Shown: positions 15,737 to 24,168 of the stretch, one piece after another
Position numbering within the stretch: position 1 is the first letter of the stretch
Layout: the number at the start of each line of letters is the position of its first letter
From: a bacterium
Lineage (GTDB): Bacteria; Chlamydiota; Chlamydiia; Chlamydiales; RGXB01
Direction: 5' to 3'
DNA length: 36,090 nt
Assembly (NCBI GenBank): GCA_010029555.1
Contig: RGXB01000001.1
Span: forward strand, 1 to 36,090
Translations under genes and position numbers: made by a program
The notes under the pieces: generated by a model
What the model saw: only the letters and a program-made list of their open reading frames with translations
The model's database searches: none
What the model was told of the DNA's origin: nothing

Positions 15737-17026
15737 TCAACCGTATCTTTCTTGAAGTTTTCCCTCAGGTATAGACAAAACAGCAAGAGCGACGGATGCC
15801 AAAATCAAAAGACCCATGGTTATTAGATCCAAACCAGAGAAGAAAACGCAGATTGCCAAAACCAAAGCCAAAACAAAGTTGAGTTTTCGAATTTTGCGCG
15901 CTACTTCCGCCATACTCAAAATAGAGACTACAACAATTAAGGCACCAAGAGTGTGAGAAAAATCGCTTATCAATCCCTCAAATTGGAATAAAAATGGGGA
16001 AAGCATGAAAAAAATTCCCAAAAGCGTGCATCCGATAAGGTAGGGCTGAAAGGTTACTCCACGCACCATTTCAACAAGAAACTCCTTGAGAGATGGGGGG
16101 AATTTTTCCGCTGCCAAATCATCAGACACCCCTTCCGGATACGTCCCTTTAAAGAAAGTGCGCACTAAATGCCCCTCTTTGTAGGCGGTGATGAGAAGTT
16201 GTGTAACAGCCACGACCTCATCCAAAGTGAGCATACACATCAATAACATACAGAAGGCGGCTAGAAGACAAAGACTACACCATGCACCCACAATAAGGGG
16301 TTGTAAGATGACTAAAACAATACTGACTAGACCCAAAGGGACGACCAAAAAAGAGAATCCCACAACGAGCCAGGGCATAGTTCTCCACCTTGCGGTACGC
16401 CCTTTAAGCCCTAAAAGAACCTCAAGAGAGTAGGCTAGTGCACCTAACCCCGCATCAGGGAGCGGGAAAGATTTGGAGATATCAGAACTGATCACTTTTT
16501 CCGTCCCGTCTACAAAAAACGGATCCCAGATATAATCAATATATCCAAGTTGGTAAGCGCACATCAAACGGGCAGCAAACCAACCTATGGTTCCAAAAAC
16601 AAGGATGGGAAACCGTTGGACCCAAGAAGAGGGATTATAGGACCAGCCCTTGGGGATTTGCCCTTTATCCTCATCCATCACACCTTTTATTCCCGGGAAA
16701 ATAAGACTGAAAAGGATCAAAAGGATCCCGGAAACTGTATCATTCAAATAAGCTGAGGAATCTTTAGCCCAAAAAAGCATAGGGGCAAGTTGGAGATAGA
16801 CGCCGGTGAATCCAATCACCCATGGAGAAAAAGCCCCCCCTCTTAGGGCAAAAAATGAGGCGACGATGGCAATTGCGCCACAGATACGATCACTAGAGAC
16901 GATCTCGGACTGAGAGATGCCAAGCATATCCACTGTAAAAAGGAGCCAAAATCCTAGAAACAGCGTAACCAGAAAATACCAACTTTTGTGGTGAGTCTCT
17001 TTAGCGAGGTGGTTTTTTTTGAGCAT
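15737..17026 (-). CDS. VKOR-like multi-pass membrane protein
   Basis: The 429-residue protein has about ten hydrophobic segments. The first third contains ALRGGAFSPWVIGFTGVYL, resembling an SPW-repeat membrane domain. The middle has a vitamin K epoxide reductase-like core: LPDAGLGALAYSLEVL, RWRTMPWLV, then QPLIVGAWCSLCL with the redox pair Cys250-x-x-Cys253. The periplasmic loop before it (WDPFFVDGTEKVISSDISKSF) has no cysteine pair, so the shuttle cysteines of classical VKOR are missing. The start at ATG 17026 is chosen for GGAG 8 bases upstream; a TTG at 17050 is in frame. It overlaps the end of the epimerase gene by 26 bases, so coupling is expected. Function is unknown; redox at the membrane is a guess from the CxxC. 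Confidence 0.7.
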   Translation of the reverse strand: MLKKNHLAKETHHKSWYFLVTLFLGFWLLFTVDMLGISQSEIVSSDRICGAIAIVASFFALRGGAFSPWVIGFTGVYLQLAPMLFWAKDSSAYLNDTVSGILLILFSLIFPGIKGVMDEDKGQIPKGWSYNPSSWVQRFPILVFGTIGWFAARLMCAYQLGYIDYIWDPFFVDGTEKVISSDISKSFPLPDAGLGALAYSLEVLLGLKGRTARWRTMPWLVVGFSFLVVPLGLVSIVLVILQPLIVGAWCSLCLLAAFCMLLMCMLTLDEVVAVTQLLITAYKEGHLVRTFFKGTYPEGVSDDLAAEKFPPSLKEFLVEMVRGVTFQPYLIGCTLLGIFFMLSPFLFQFEGLISDFSHTLGALIVVVSILSMAEVARKIRKLNFVLALVLAICVFFSGLDLITMGLLILASVALAVLSIPEGKLQERYG

Positions 17027-18098
17027 CTTCACGACTCCATTGTTTTTCAAGACTACTTGGAACTATAAGATTATTTTCCCGATAGAAATCTCTAAGGTTA
17101 TTTTTTGCCCAGGCGATCAATTGCTCAAGTTTTTTATCCAGAGAATGTTGGGGTTTCCAACCCAATAAATTCTTCGCCTTGCTGCAATCACAATCATAGT
17201 GCAAATCCGCGATATCAATCATAAATGGTTTTATGAAGGAGTTTCTTAAAAAGAAGGAGCCGATCTTCGCAGCGAATTTGGGAACCCATATAAGGGGGAA
17301 TTTGTAACCAAACAAAGCTTTGCTCATTCTTTGGTGAAGCTCAATAAAGGAAAAAGATTTGTCTTCGGAGGCTAAAAAAGTGACAAAATTTGGAAGGGAG
17401 GAGGCTTTTTCCATGGTAAGTAAAATCATATTTACTAAATCATCCATGTGTAAGAACGGGTTTCCATGAGTTCGTTTACCTGGGTAGAAGAAAGCCAAAA
17501 GCTGTTTTTCCATAACTCTTTGCAACTGAGTTGATAGAGGAATCGAATGAAATTGATCATCATAGATCCCGGACATGCGGATAATTGTGACCTGTTTGAT
17601 GGAGCCCTTCTCCTCTTGGATCACCGATTCAGTGATAATTTTCGATTTGGGGTAGTTCCAGTAGGGGCAAAGCGGATCCTCTTCCGTGATTTTTTTTCCG
17701 ACGGGGGTCTCTTTGTGAACAAGCATGGTACTGGAAAACATGAATTGATCCACCTCAAAGCTCTGCAATAGCTGCAATAAAAGCCGTGTTCCCTCAACGG
17801 TGATTTTTTGGTATTTTTTAAATTGGGAATTGTCCTCAAAACTATAGTAAGCGGCCAAATGGATAACGCAGTGGATTTTGTTGCCATGTTTTTGCTTGAT
17901 GTTATTGAAAGTGGAGATCATGGATTCTTTATTGGAAACGTCAAGGGGAATAATCTCTTGATCCTCAGAAAAAAAGATGGCACTGGAGCGATCAAATCCA
18001 ATCACTTTGAACTGATCAGCGATTCGCTTGATAACAGCCCTACCAATACGCCCTCCGGCTCCAGTGATAAGGACTAGCCGTTTTTTACCATTTTCCAT
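17001..18098 (-). CDS. NAD-dependent epimerase/dehydratase (extended SDR)
   Basis: The 365-residue protein begins with a Rossmann loop GAGGRIG (Gly13, 16, 19), then HLAAYYSFED, FSSTMLVH and the catalytic pair Tyr149-xxx-Lys153 in NYPKSK. The C-terminal half has LHMDDLVNMI and LLGWKPQHSLDKKLEQLI, typical of the extended SDR family with sugar-nucleotide or sterol-type substrates. Substrate cannot be assigned. The last residues (EDAQKKPPR) are read in the overlap with the VKOR-like gene. It is the first gene of this minus-strand pair, divergent from murF. Confidence 0.85.
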   Translation of the reverse strand: MENGKKRLVLITGAGGRIGRAVIKRIADQFKVIGFDRSSAIFFSEDQEIIPLDVSNKESMISTFNNIKQKHGNKIHCVIHLAAYYSFEDNSQFKKYQKITVEGTRLLLQLLQSFEVDQFMFSSTMLVHKETPVGKKITEEDPLCPYWNYPKSKIITESVIQEEKGSIKQVTIIRMSGIYDDQFHSIPLSTQLQRVMEKQLLAFFYPGKRTHGNPFLHMDDLVNMILLTMEKASSLPNFVTFLASEDKSFSFIELHQRMSKALFGYKFPLIWVPKFAAKIGSFFLRNSFIKPFMIDIADLHYDCDCSKAKNLLGWKPQHSLDKKLEQLIAWAKNNLRDFYRENNLIVPSSLEKQWSREDAQKKPPR

Positions 18099-18197
18099 TA
18101 TAATTCTCTTTTTATTGTCTTTTTTTGTCTCATACTGTTTTTACCGTTTTTCTATCAAGGTTCTCTTAAAGATCTATAAAATAATTTTTATAAAGAA

Positions 18198-18260
18198 ATG
18201 AACTATAAAGAATGCAGGTGCGTTTTCTTGATTTATAGAGTGAAAAACAGTTACCTTTAG
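18198..18260 (+). other. Possible 20-codon upstream ORF before murF
   Basis: An ATG at 18198 opens MNYKECRCVFLIYRVKNSYL and stops at 18258-18260, seven bases before the murF ATG. The stop overlaps the AGGA that could serve as the murF ribosome binding site. It could be a leader peptide coupled to murF, but the upstream sequence has only a weak RBS (AAAGAA) and chance is quite possible. The rest of the 18099-18267 gap is AT-rich and holds the divergent promoters, none with a clear -35/-10 pair. Confidence 0.2.
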
Positions 18261-18267
18261 GATTCTG

Positions 18268-19452
18268 ATGCAACAGCTTAAGTTTACAGTAGATAGCCGT
18301 CAAAAAAACGAAAATGGGGTTTTTTTTGCACTTAAAGGGGCAAAAACAGACGGTCACCTTTTTTTAATGGAGGCAAAGGCAAATGGGGCAAAAGTGGCCT
18401 ACGTCTCCGATGAATACAAGGGAGACGATTTTGGATTAGAGCTGCATCTAGTAGAGGATCCATTTAAGACTCTCCAAGAGCTGGCTCGACAAAAGATTCA
18501 TGCCGCTAACCCATTCATCGTGGGAGTGACCGGCTCTTTTGGAAAAACTACCACTAAAGAGGCCCTTTACCTGGCGTTTTCCAAACAAAAAGGGTGCTTT
18601 CGTAATCCTTTAAACCAAAATTCCCAAATCGGTTTACCGCTTTCTATATTAAATTGTTACAGCAACGAACCTTTGCTATTTTTAGAGATGGGGATAGAAA
18701 TGCCGGGGGATATGGAAAATCTTGCTAGGATTGCCCCGCCTGATGTCGCAGTGATAACCCGAATAGCTGAAGCGCACTTAGACACACTCCAGACTTTGGA
18801 AAATATTGCCCTAGAAAAGGGTAAAATTGTCGTTACCCCAAAAACAAAGGTGCAATTTGTTCACTACTCGGCAAGTAGATTTTACACCGATAATCAAGAG
18901 GGAGAGCTTAAGCAAATCATTTATGGCCAAAACGGCGAGCCCCTATTTGGGGATGTGTTCGATCTAATCGAAAAAATGGGGGGGGTTCTAGGGCTTGTTC
19001 CCCAACCCTTTACATGGAAAACCCCAGATTTGAGGTATCAAACAAAAATGTACCAAAAGGGTGGGGTAATTTTAGATTGCTATAATGCTAACCCGACTAC
19101 AATGAGGATTTTTTTTCTTTCTGACCATAAAATGCAGACGGACTTGAGGAGAGTCGCAATTATCGGGCAGATGGAGAGTTTGGGAGAGAAAACAGAAGAT
19201 TATCATATGCAACTAGCCATAGATTTACAAAACTCGTTTGATGTGGCTTTTTGCATAGGAAAAAAAATGCAACTGGTGTTTGATTTTTGGAAAAAGCAGG
19301 CAAAACAGGTTTTTTGGGTAGAAACTGTTGAACAGTTAAAGCCGATTATCAAACAACAAATACAACCAAAAGACTTTGTTTTGGTGAAAGGGTCTAACGC
19401 TAATCGACTTTGGGAGGTAGAGCCATGGTTAGAGCAGGCATTGAATACATAA
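18268..19452 (+). CDS. murF: UDP-MurNAc-tripeptide:D-Ala-D-Ala ligase MurF
   Basis: MurF adds the D-Ala-D-Ala dipeptide to the cytoplasmic peptidoglycan precursor. Seen are VDSRQKNENGVFFALKG (the UDP-binding start), the Mur ligase ATP loop GVTGSFGKTTT (86-96), NPLNQNSQIGLPLSIL, LEMGIEMPGDM and the C-terminal DCYNANPTTMR and KGSNANRLWEV. At 394 residues it is short: family members of about 450 carry some 20-30 more residues before the DSR motif. A TGA at 18241-18243 blocks an in-frame extension. It leads the dcw operon and overlaps mraY. Confidence 0.93.
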   Translation: MQQLKFTVDSRQKNENGVFFALKGAKTDGHLFLMEAKANGAKVAYVSDEYKGDDFGLELHLVEDPFKTLQELARQKIHAANPFIVGVTGSFGKTTTKEALYLAFSKQKGCFRNPLNQNSQIGLPLSILNCYSNEPLLFLEMGIEMPGDMENLARIAPPDVAVITRIAEAHLDTLQTLENIALEKGKIVVTPKTKVQFVHYSASRFYTDNQEGELKQIIYGQNGEPLFGDVFDLIEKMGGVLGLVPQPFTWKTPDLRYQTKMYQKGGVILDCYNANPTTMRIFFLSDHKMQTDLRRVAIIGQMESLGEKTEDYHMQLAIDLQNSFDVAFCIGKKMQLVFDFWKKQAKQVFWVETVEQLKPIIKQQIQPKDFVLVKGSNANRLWEVEPWLEQALNT

Positions 19453-20435
19453 GCCCTTTGTTAGTGGCGCTGTTTTGTTTTTTGCTTTCCAAGTTTTGTT
19501 ACCCTTTCTGGATACGATGGATAAAAAATTTCCGTCTAGATTCTAAAGGACATGTTGATCACATCATAGATCCCGATACCAAGCTTTTAAAAGAAAAAAC
19601 ACCCTCTTTTGGAGGTGTTCCTTTCCTGATAATCCCCTTTTTCGTCGTCCCCTTTTTCGTTCAGCCTCTCCCGTCTGCCTACTATGCTTTTTTGGCGCTC
19701 GTGATCGGGATGGCTATGGTTGGGTTAATCGATGATCTCTATAAACTTATCCCCTCAAAAAAGGGGATATCGGCCAAGGGAAAATCGCTTGGACAAATTG
19801 TTGCCGCTACAATTTTTTTGACCCTTTTATTTTCCGGTGAGCACGACTTTCTATTAAAAATCCCTTTCGGATCGGAAATCAGCTTTGCAAGTGTAGGTTC
19901 AAAATGTTGTTTTTTGTTTTTTTTGGCCTTTATACTAGTTGGGACTTCGAATGCTGTTAATTTAACCGACGGTATGGATGGACTTGCCGGCTTATTGAGT
20001 ATTGTAAGCCTCTTTTTTTTAGCACTCATCAGTTATTTTGAAGGGCAGGTCTTTACCACTTGTATGATTATGGCTTTTACTGGCGCTCTTTTCGGTTTTT
20101 ATCTCGTGAATAAAAAGCCGGCACGGATATTCATGGGGGACGTAGGGTCTTTACCCTTAGGAGGCCTGATAGCGGGATTTTCTATCTACCTTCACCAGGA
20201 GTTGGTACTCGTTTTTTTGGGCGGCATGTTTGTTATAGAGACTCTATCGGTGATTCTTCAAGTCAGCTATTACAGGCAAACTCAAAAGAGAATTTTTCGT
20301 TGCGCTCCTTTACACCACCATTACCAGTTTCATGGACAAAAAGAGGAGGTGATCGTCAGCCGATTTGCTCTTGTCCAAATTCTTTTTGCTTTTGGGGGAT
20401 TTTTACTCTATTACCTTGCGAGGATGTATGTATAG
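19425..20435 (+). CDS. mraY: Phospho-MurNAc-pentapeptide transferase MraY
   Basis: MraY moves phospho-MurNAc-pentapeptide to undecaprenyl phosphate, making lipid I in the inner membrane. Hallmarks: KTPSFGGVPF, MVGLIDDLYKL (Asp pair), NLTDGMDGLAG, FMGDVGSLPLGG and the HHH cluster in CAPLHHHYQFHG. About ten membrane helices are visible. I start at ATG 19425 because GGGAGG lies 7 bases upstream; an upstream TTG at 19410 would lie over the RBS. Length 336 residues is typical. It overlaps murF by 28 bases and murD by 8. Confidence 0.94.
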   Translation: MVRAGIEYISPLLVALFCFLLSKFCYPFWIRWIKNFRLDSKGHVDHIIDPDTKLLKEKTPSFGGVPFLIIPFFVVPFFVQPLPSAYYAFLALVIGMAMVGLIDDLYKLIPSKKGISAKGKSLGQIVAATIFLTLLFSGEHDFLLKIPFGSEISFASVGSKCCFLFFLAFILVGTSNAVNLTDGMDGLAGLLSIVSLFFLALISYFEGQVFTTCMIMAFTGALFGFYLVNKKPARIFMGDVGSLPLGGLIAGFSIYLHQELVLVFLGGMFVIETLSVILQVSYYRQTQKRIFRCAPLHHHYQFHGQKEEVIVSRFALVQILFAFGGFLLYYLARMYV

Positions 20436-21522
20436 ACCTCTCATTTTAGGGCAGGGGCAGAGTGGAAAATCGGCTTTTCGTCTTTTTTTAAAAGAGAATA
20501 TTATTCCTGTACTTTACGATGATCAATCAAAAACTGCCGTTGATTTCACCTTAATAGACCGTGTTGTCGTTTCACCGGGTTTTACTCAGGAGCATCCCCT
20601 GATACAGATGGCCTATGAAAAAGGGATCAAGGTGCAATCTGAAGTGGATCTTGCCTTAGAAAAAATGTCAGCAGGTTGTCTTATAGGGATCACAGGTTCT
20701 AATGGGAAATCCACATGCGTAAAAAAAATGGAGCATGTTTTCCTTTCTTTAGGATTCAAAGCCAAAGCGCTTGGAAATATTGAGATCCCCTTAACCTCAG
20801 AAGATCTTAGCGGTTATGACATAGTCGTAATCGAGATGAGTGCGCAACAACTTGAGACTACACACTCTAGAGTATTAGATCTTGGTGTGATTCTTAATAT
20901 CCAGCCAAACCATTTAGATCGCTACCATACTATGGAGAGGTATGAGCAGGTAAAAAGGAAAATTTTCCATTTAGTAAGGGAAGGGGGAACCAGTTTAGGT
21001 CCTAATACCTCTATGGAGGAGATTTGGGATTGGGTGGCCAAAAAGTTTTCGATCGATAAAGAAAAGATCTACGAGGCTTTAACTACTTATCAAAATTTAC
21101 CACATCGATTAGAATATCTTGGAGACTTTTTTGGAAAAAAAATTTACAATGATTCTAAGTCTACCACAATTAGTTCTACCCTTTACGCTTTGAACGCTGT
21201 TGAAGGGCCGGTGCAGCTGATTCTCGGAGGGAGATCCAAAGGGGAAAATCTCCTCTCCTTTCGGGAAAATCTTCTTAAGAGACCCCTAAAAAGGATTTTG
21301 GCGATCGGGGAAACCATGCACATCATAAAAGAGATTTTTGATCCTAAGATCGAAGTTGTCCTTTGTGAGACCTTGGAAAAGGCTGTAGATGAGGGTTTAA
21401 AAGGGGAGGGCAATCTTTTATTGTCCCCCGGTTTTGCAAGTTATGATCAATTTAACTCCTATGCTCATAGAGGGGAGTCGTTTAAACAGAGGATAGAATG
21501 GGAAAAAAAGATGCTATCTTAA
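20428..21522 (+). CDS. murD: UDP-MurNAc-L-Ala:D-Glu ligase MurD
   Basis: MurD adds D-glutamate to UDP-MurNAc-L-Ala. Seen are the N-terminal LGQGQSGKS, VVSPGFTQEHP, the ATP loop GITGSNGKST, NIQPNHLDRYHTMERY, HRLEYLGDFFGKKIYNDSKSTTI-type C-terminal start and LLLSPGFASYDQF. At 364 residues it is well short of the usual 430-450. The missing part lies in the central domain after IFHLVREGG, where a typical MurD has roughly 60-70 more residues. The start ATG 20428 gives MYRPLILG with GAGG upstream, overlapping the mraY stop. Function is probably kept since the catalytic segments remain. Confidence 0.9.
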   Translation: MYRPLILGQGQSGKSAFRLFLKENIIPVLYDDQSKTAVDFTLIDRVVVSPGFTQEHPLIQMAYEKGIKVQSEVDLALEKMSAGCLIGITGSNGKSTCVKKMEHVFLSLGFKAKALGNIEIPLTSEDLSGYDIVVIEMSAQQLETTHSRVLDLGVILNIQPNHLDRYHTMERYEQVKRKIFHLVREGGTSLGPNTSMEEIWDWVAKKFSIDKEKIYEALTTYQNLPHRLEYLGDFFGKKIYNDSKSTTISSTLYALNAVEGPVQLILGGRSKGENLLSFRENLLKRPLKRILAIGETMHIIKEIFDPKIEVVLCETLEKAVDEGLKGEGNLLLSPGFASYDQFNSYAHRGESFKQRIEWEKKMLS

Positions 21523-22109
21523 TCACAGTTTTGATGAATTGCATCCTGTTATTTTTTGTTTTTTTTACAGGGCGTCAAAGTGAACCTCTGAAACCTTCTC
21601 CCAAGGAGGCTTCCGTTGCTTTGGAGTCCACAAAAGCCGACCTTTCTAAAAAAGAGGGGATTGACGAGGTGGATCAATTACTCAAAAAACTGACCCAAAC
21701 ACATCTTCTTGAAGAAAAGCCCGCAGTAGAAAAAGTCGCAAAGCTCAAAGAAGAGCCCCAAAAACCGTTGGAGGCGATGCCTGAGGGGGAGAAAACGATA
21801 CCGCAAGATATAATCGTCCGAGCAGGCGATACACTTGATAAGATTGCGCGTAGCTATGGATTGAGTGTTGAAGAGATCATGCGCACGAATCATCTGATCG
21901 ATTCCAGACTACAAATTGGGCAGGTTTTGAAGTTAACGAAATCCTCAAAAAAGGGTCAGGAAAAATACTATACAGTGAAAAATGGGGATAATCCCTGGAC
22001 GATTGCCATGAAAAATCAGATGAAAGTCGACGAGCTTTTGCGCCTCAATAATCTTGATGAGGAGAAAGCAAAAAGGCTCAAGCCGGGAGATCAGCTGAGA
22101 ATACAATGA
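21498..22109 (+). CDS. LysM-domain membrane-anchored protein
   Basis: This 203-residue protein has a short charged start, one N-terminal membrane helix (ILITVLMNCILLFFVFF), a Lys/Glu-rich linker and two LysM domains: IIVRAGDTLDKIARSYGLSVEEI (about 107-150) and YYTVKNGDNPWTIAMKNQMKVDEL (about 158-202). LysM binds the glycan strands of peptidoglycan. No M23 peptidase domain follows, unlike true NlpD. In Chlamydia I recall a LysM protein at this same place, annotated nlpD. The gene overlaps murD by 25 bases and ftsW by 4 (ATGA), with AGAGGA before its ATG. Confidence 0.88.
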   Translation: MGKKDAILITVLMNCILLFFVFFTGRQSEPLKPSPKEASVALESTKADLSKKEGIDEVDQLLKKLTQTHLLEEKPAVEKVAKLKEEPQKPLEAMPEGEKTIPQDIIVRAGDTLDKIARSYGLSVEEIMRTNHLIDSRLQIGQVLKLTKSSKKGQEKYYTVKNGDNPWTIAMKNQMKVDELLRLNNLDEEKAKRLKPGDQLRIQ

Positions 22110-23215
22110 GCCTAGTATCCAGACTTTTATTGATTTTGACGCTCTCGGTATTTTCTCTAGGACTTGTGATGGTATATAATACCACTTCAGGCGAGCTACT
22201 GGATCGGATGCATGAGTTTGGGTTGATAGATTCCCTTTTAAAACAGGGGGCTTACGGGGTCTTAGGCCTTGTCATGGGGACAGTTGTGTTTGTGACTGGC
22301 CATAAAAAATGGATTGAATACGCCCCCTTATTATTTGGGGTTTTTTGCCTTCTTTTAGTTCTTGTATTTGTCCCTAAAATAGGGTGTACAATCAATGGTG
22401 CCAAAAGATGGATTAAGCTCTTGGGGCTCACTTTTCAGCCCTCCGAGATGATGAAAATTTTATTGCCGTTGTTTTATATTTGGTATCTACAAAAAAGGGA
22501 AAATTTCGGATCGCTTAAAAAGTTTCTAGAAATTTTAGGGCTGCTAGCGGTTCCAATTTTTCTCATTTTGGTAGAGCCCGATAATGGGACAGCTCTGATT
22601 CTAACCTCTACCATCATAGTACTCCTTTTTCTCAGCCGTGTACCTTTCCGTTTTTGGTTAGCTCCCATCATGGTTTTTATTAGTATTGCCGCAATTTTCG
22701 CTTCAAAAATGCCCCATGTACAGAACAGAATACAGATCTATTTAGACCCCGAGACCGATCTTTTAGGGAAAGGGCATCAACCCTACCAAGCCAAAATAGC
22801 TGCAGGGTCCGGAGGACTTCACGGCAAAGGGCTAGGGCAGAGTTTACAAAAGTATAATTACCTCCCTGAGGCTAGAAGCGATTACATTCTGGCGATTTTT
22901 GCAGAGGAGTTTGGCTTAAGGGGAATTATTGCCCTTATATTGGTCTACATGTGGATCATTTTTTTAGGATTCATTGTAGCGATGAGAACCACCGATAAAC
23001 AGAGTTTTCTTTTAGCTGCATCTTTGAGTTATGTTTTTGCCATTCAGGCCTTTTTAAATATGGGGATCGTATCGGGGCTTTTGCCTAGCAAAGGAACAAG
23101 CCTGCCGTTCATGAGTCAGGGGGGGTCCTCTTTAATTGCAAATGCAATACTGATTTGCCTTTTGATGGAAATAGATGAGGTAAGATGTCGTGTAACCAGA
23201 TTGCACTTAGCGTAG
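22106..23215 (+). CDS. ftsW: Lipid II polymerase FtsW (SEDS family)
   Basis: SEDS proteins polymerise lipid II together with a class B penicillin-binding protein. Many membrane helices are visible. Family motifs are NGAKRWIKLLGLTFQPSEMMKI, EPDNGTALIL, YLPEARSDYILAIFAEEFG and GLLPSKGTSLPFMSQGGSSL. At 369 residues it is of normal length. FtsW versus RodA is decided by the dcw context: it lies between the LysM gene and murG. The start overlaps the previous stop as ATGA. Confidence 0.93.
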   Translation: MSLVSRLLLILTLSVFSLGLVMVYNTTSGELLDRMHEFGLIDSLLKQGAYGVLGLVMGTVVFVTGHKKWIEYAPLLFGVFCLLLVLVFVPKIGCTINGAKRWIKLLGLTFQPSEMMKILLPLFYIWYLQKRENFGSLKKFLEILGLLAVPIFLILVEPDNGTALILTSTIIVLLFLSRVPFRFWLAPIMVFISIAAIFASKMPHVQNRIQIYLDPETDLLGKGHQPYQAKIAAGSGGLHGKGLGQSLQKYNYLPEARSDYILAIFAEEFGLRGIIALILVYMWIIFLGFIVAMRTTDKQSFLLAASLSYVFAIQAFLNMGIVSGLLPSKGTSLPFMSQGGSSLIANAILICLLMEIDEVRCRVTRLHLA

Positions 23216-24168
23216 GGGGAACCTTTGGTCACTTGCGCCCGGCGTTAGAGGCGGCAAATTCGGCAAAAGGGCGCTCTTTTTTGATTGGAATAGGTTTAAA
23301 AGACTCCCCATTCTTAAAGGGTATAAACTGCGAGGTTGTCTCTTTAGAAGGGGCTCGGGTGTTCCATCATCTTTTAAAAAGCTGTTGGCAAGCTTTTATC
23401 GCCTTTCAAAAGAAAAATCCCCAAATAGTGATCAGTTTTGGTAGTTTTCATAGTTTTCCAGCTACATGCATCGCTCTATTTTTAGGGAAACCGATCTGGG
23501 TATTTGAGCCCAACGCTACTATGGGTAAGGCGAATAGATTTTTCTCTTTTTTTGCACACAAAGTGCTTTGTTACGACGAAAATCTTGTGCTCGAGTTTCC
23601 TAACCGGGGCGTGTTGATCGCTCCTGAAATGGAACAAAAAGAGAAAAAAGCGATCTATACCTCGTTTGGTCTTAGCGAAAATAGGCCGGTTTTGTTGATT
23701 ATTGGAGGTTCCTCAGGTTCCAAATTCATCAATGAGTGGGTAGAAAAAAATTGTCATAAACTTAAAGAATTCCAATTAATCCATTTAGTCGGCCCAAAAA
23801 ATGATCCCGACCGCTGGAGAAAAGTATACAGCTCCTTAGAGATCACAGCCTATGTAGAGCCATTTATTTCCAATGTAAAGGAGGCTATGCAGATTGCAGA
23901 TATTGCCCTCACCAGAGCAGGGGCAAGCACTTTGTTCGAGCTTTATCATTACGCAGTCCCCTCTTTAATCATCCCTTTCGAAGGGGCTTACGAGCATCAG
24001 AAACAAAATGGTTTAAGCTTTTTAGAAAAAGGGGGGCAAGGGGTTCTTGTTTCCGAAAATGAAGAGGAAAAAATACTTTCTAGTCTTTTGGGGCTAATGG
24101 GTCTTAAAAAAGACCAAATCTTTGACGTAAAAGGGAAAAAATGGAGCGATATCATTTCATTGGCATAG
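23185..24168 (+). CDS. murG: UDP-GlcNAc:lipid I transferase MurG
   Basis: MurG adds GlcNAc to lipid I to give lipid II at the inner leaflet. Assignment rests on order between ftsW and murC and on family segments: N-terminal SVGGTFGHLRPALEAA, IGGSSGSKFIN (phosphate loop), and LTRAGASTLFELYHYAVPSLIIPF with YEHQKQNGLSFLEKGGQ. Length (327) is a little below the usual 350. The N-terminal loop normally reads GGTGGHxxPA; here the second glycine pair is Phe-Gly and the His is retained. RBS GAGGT precedes the ATG. It overlaps ftsW by 31 bases and murC by 28. Confidence 0.9.
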   Translation: MSCNQIALSVGGTFGHLRPALEAANSAKGRSFLIGIGLKDSPFLKGINCEVVSLEGARVFHHLLKSCWQAFIAFQKKNPQIVISFGSFHSFPATCIALFLGKPIWVFEPNATMGKANRFFSFFAHKVLCYDENLVLEFPNRGVLIAPEMEQKEKKAIYTSFGLSENRPVLLIIGGSSGSKFINEWVEKNCHKLKEFQLIHLVGPKNDPDRWRKVYSSLEITAYVEPFISNVKEAMQIADIALTRAGASTLFELYHYAVPSLIIPFEGAYEHQKQNGLSFLEKGGQGVLVSENEEEKILSSLLGLMGLKKDQIFDVKGKKWSDIISLA

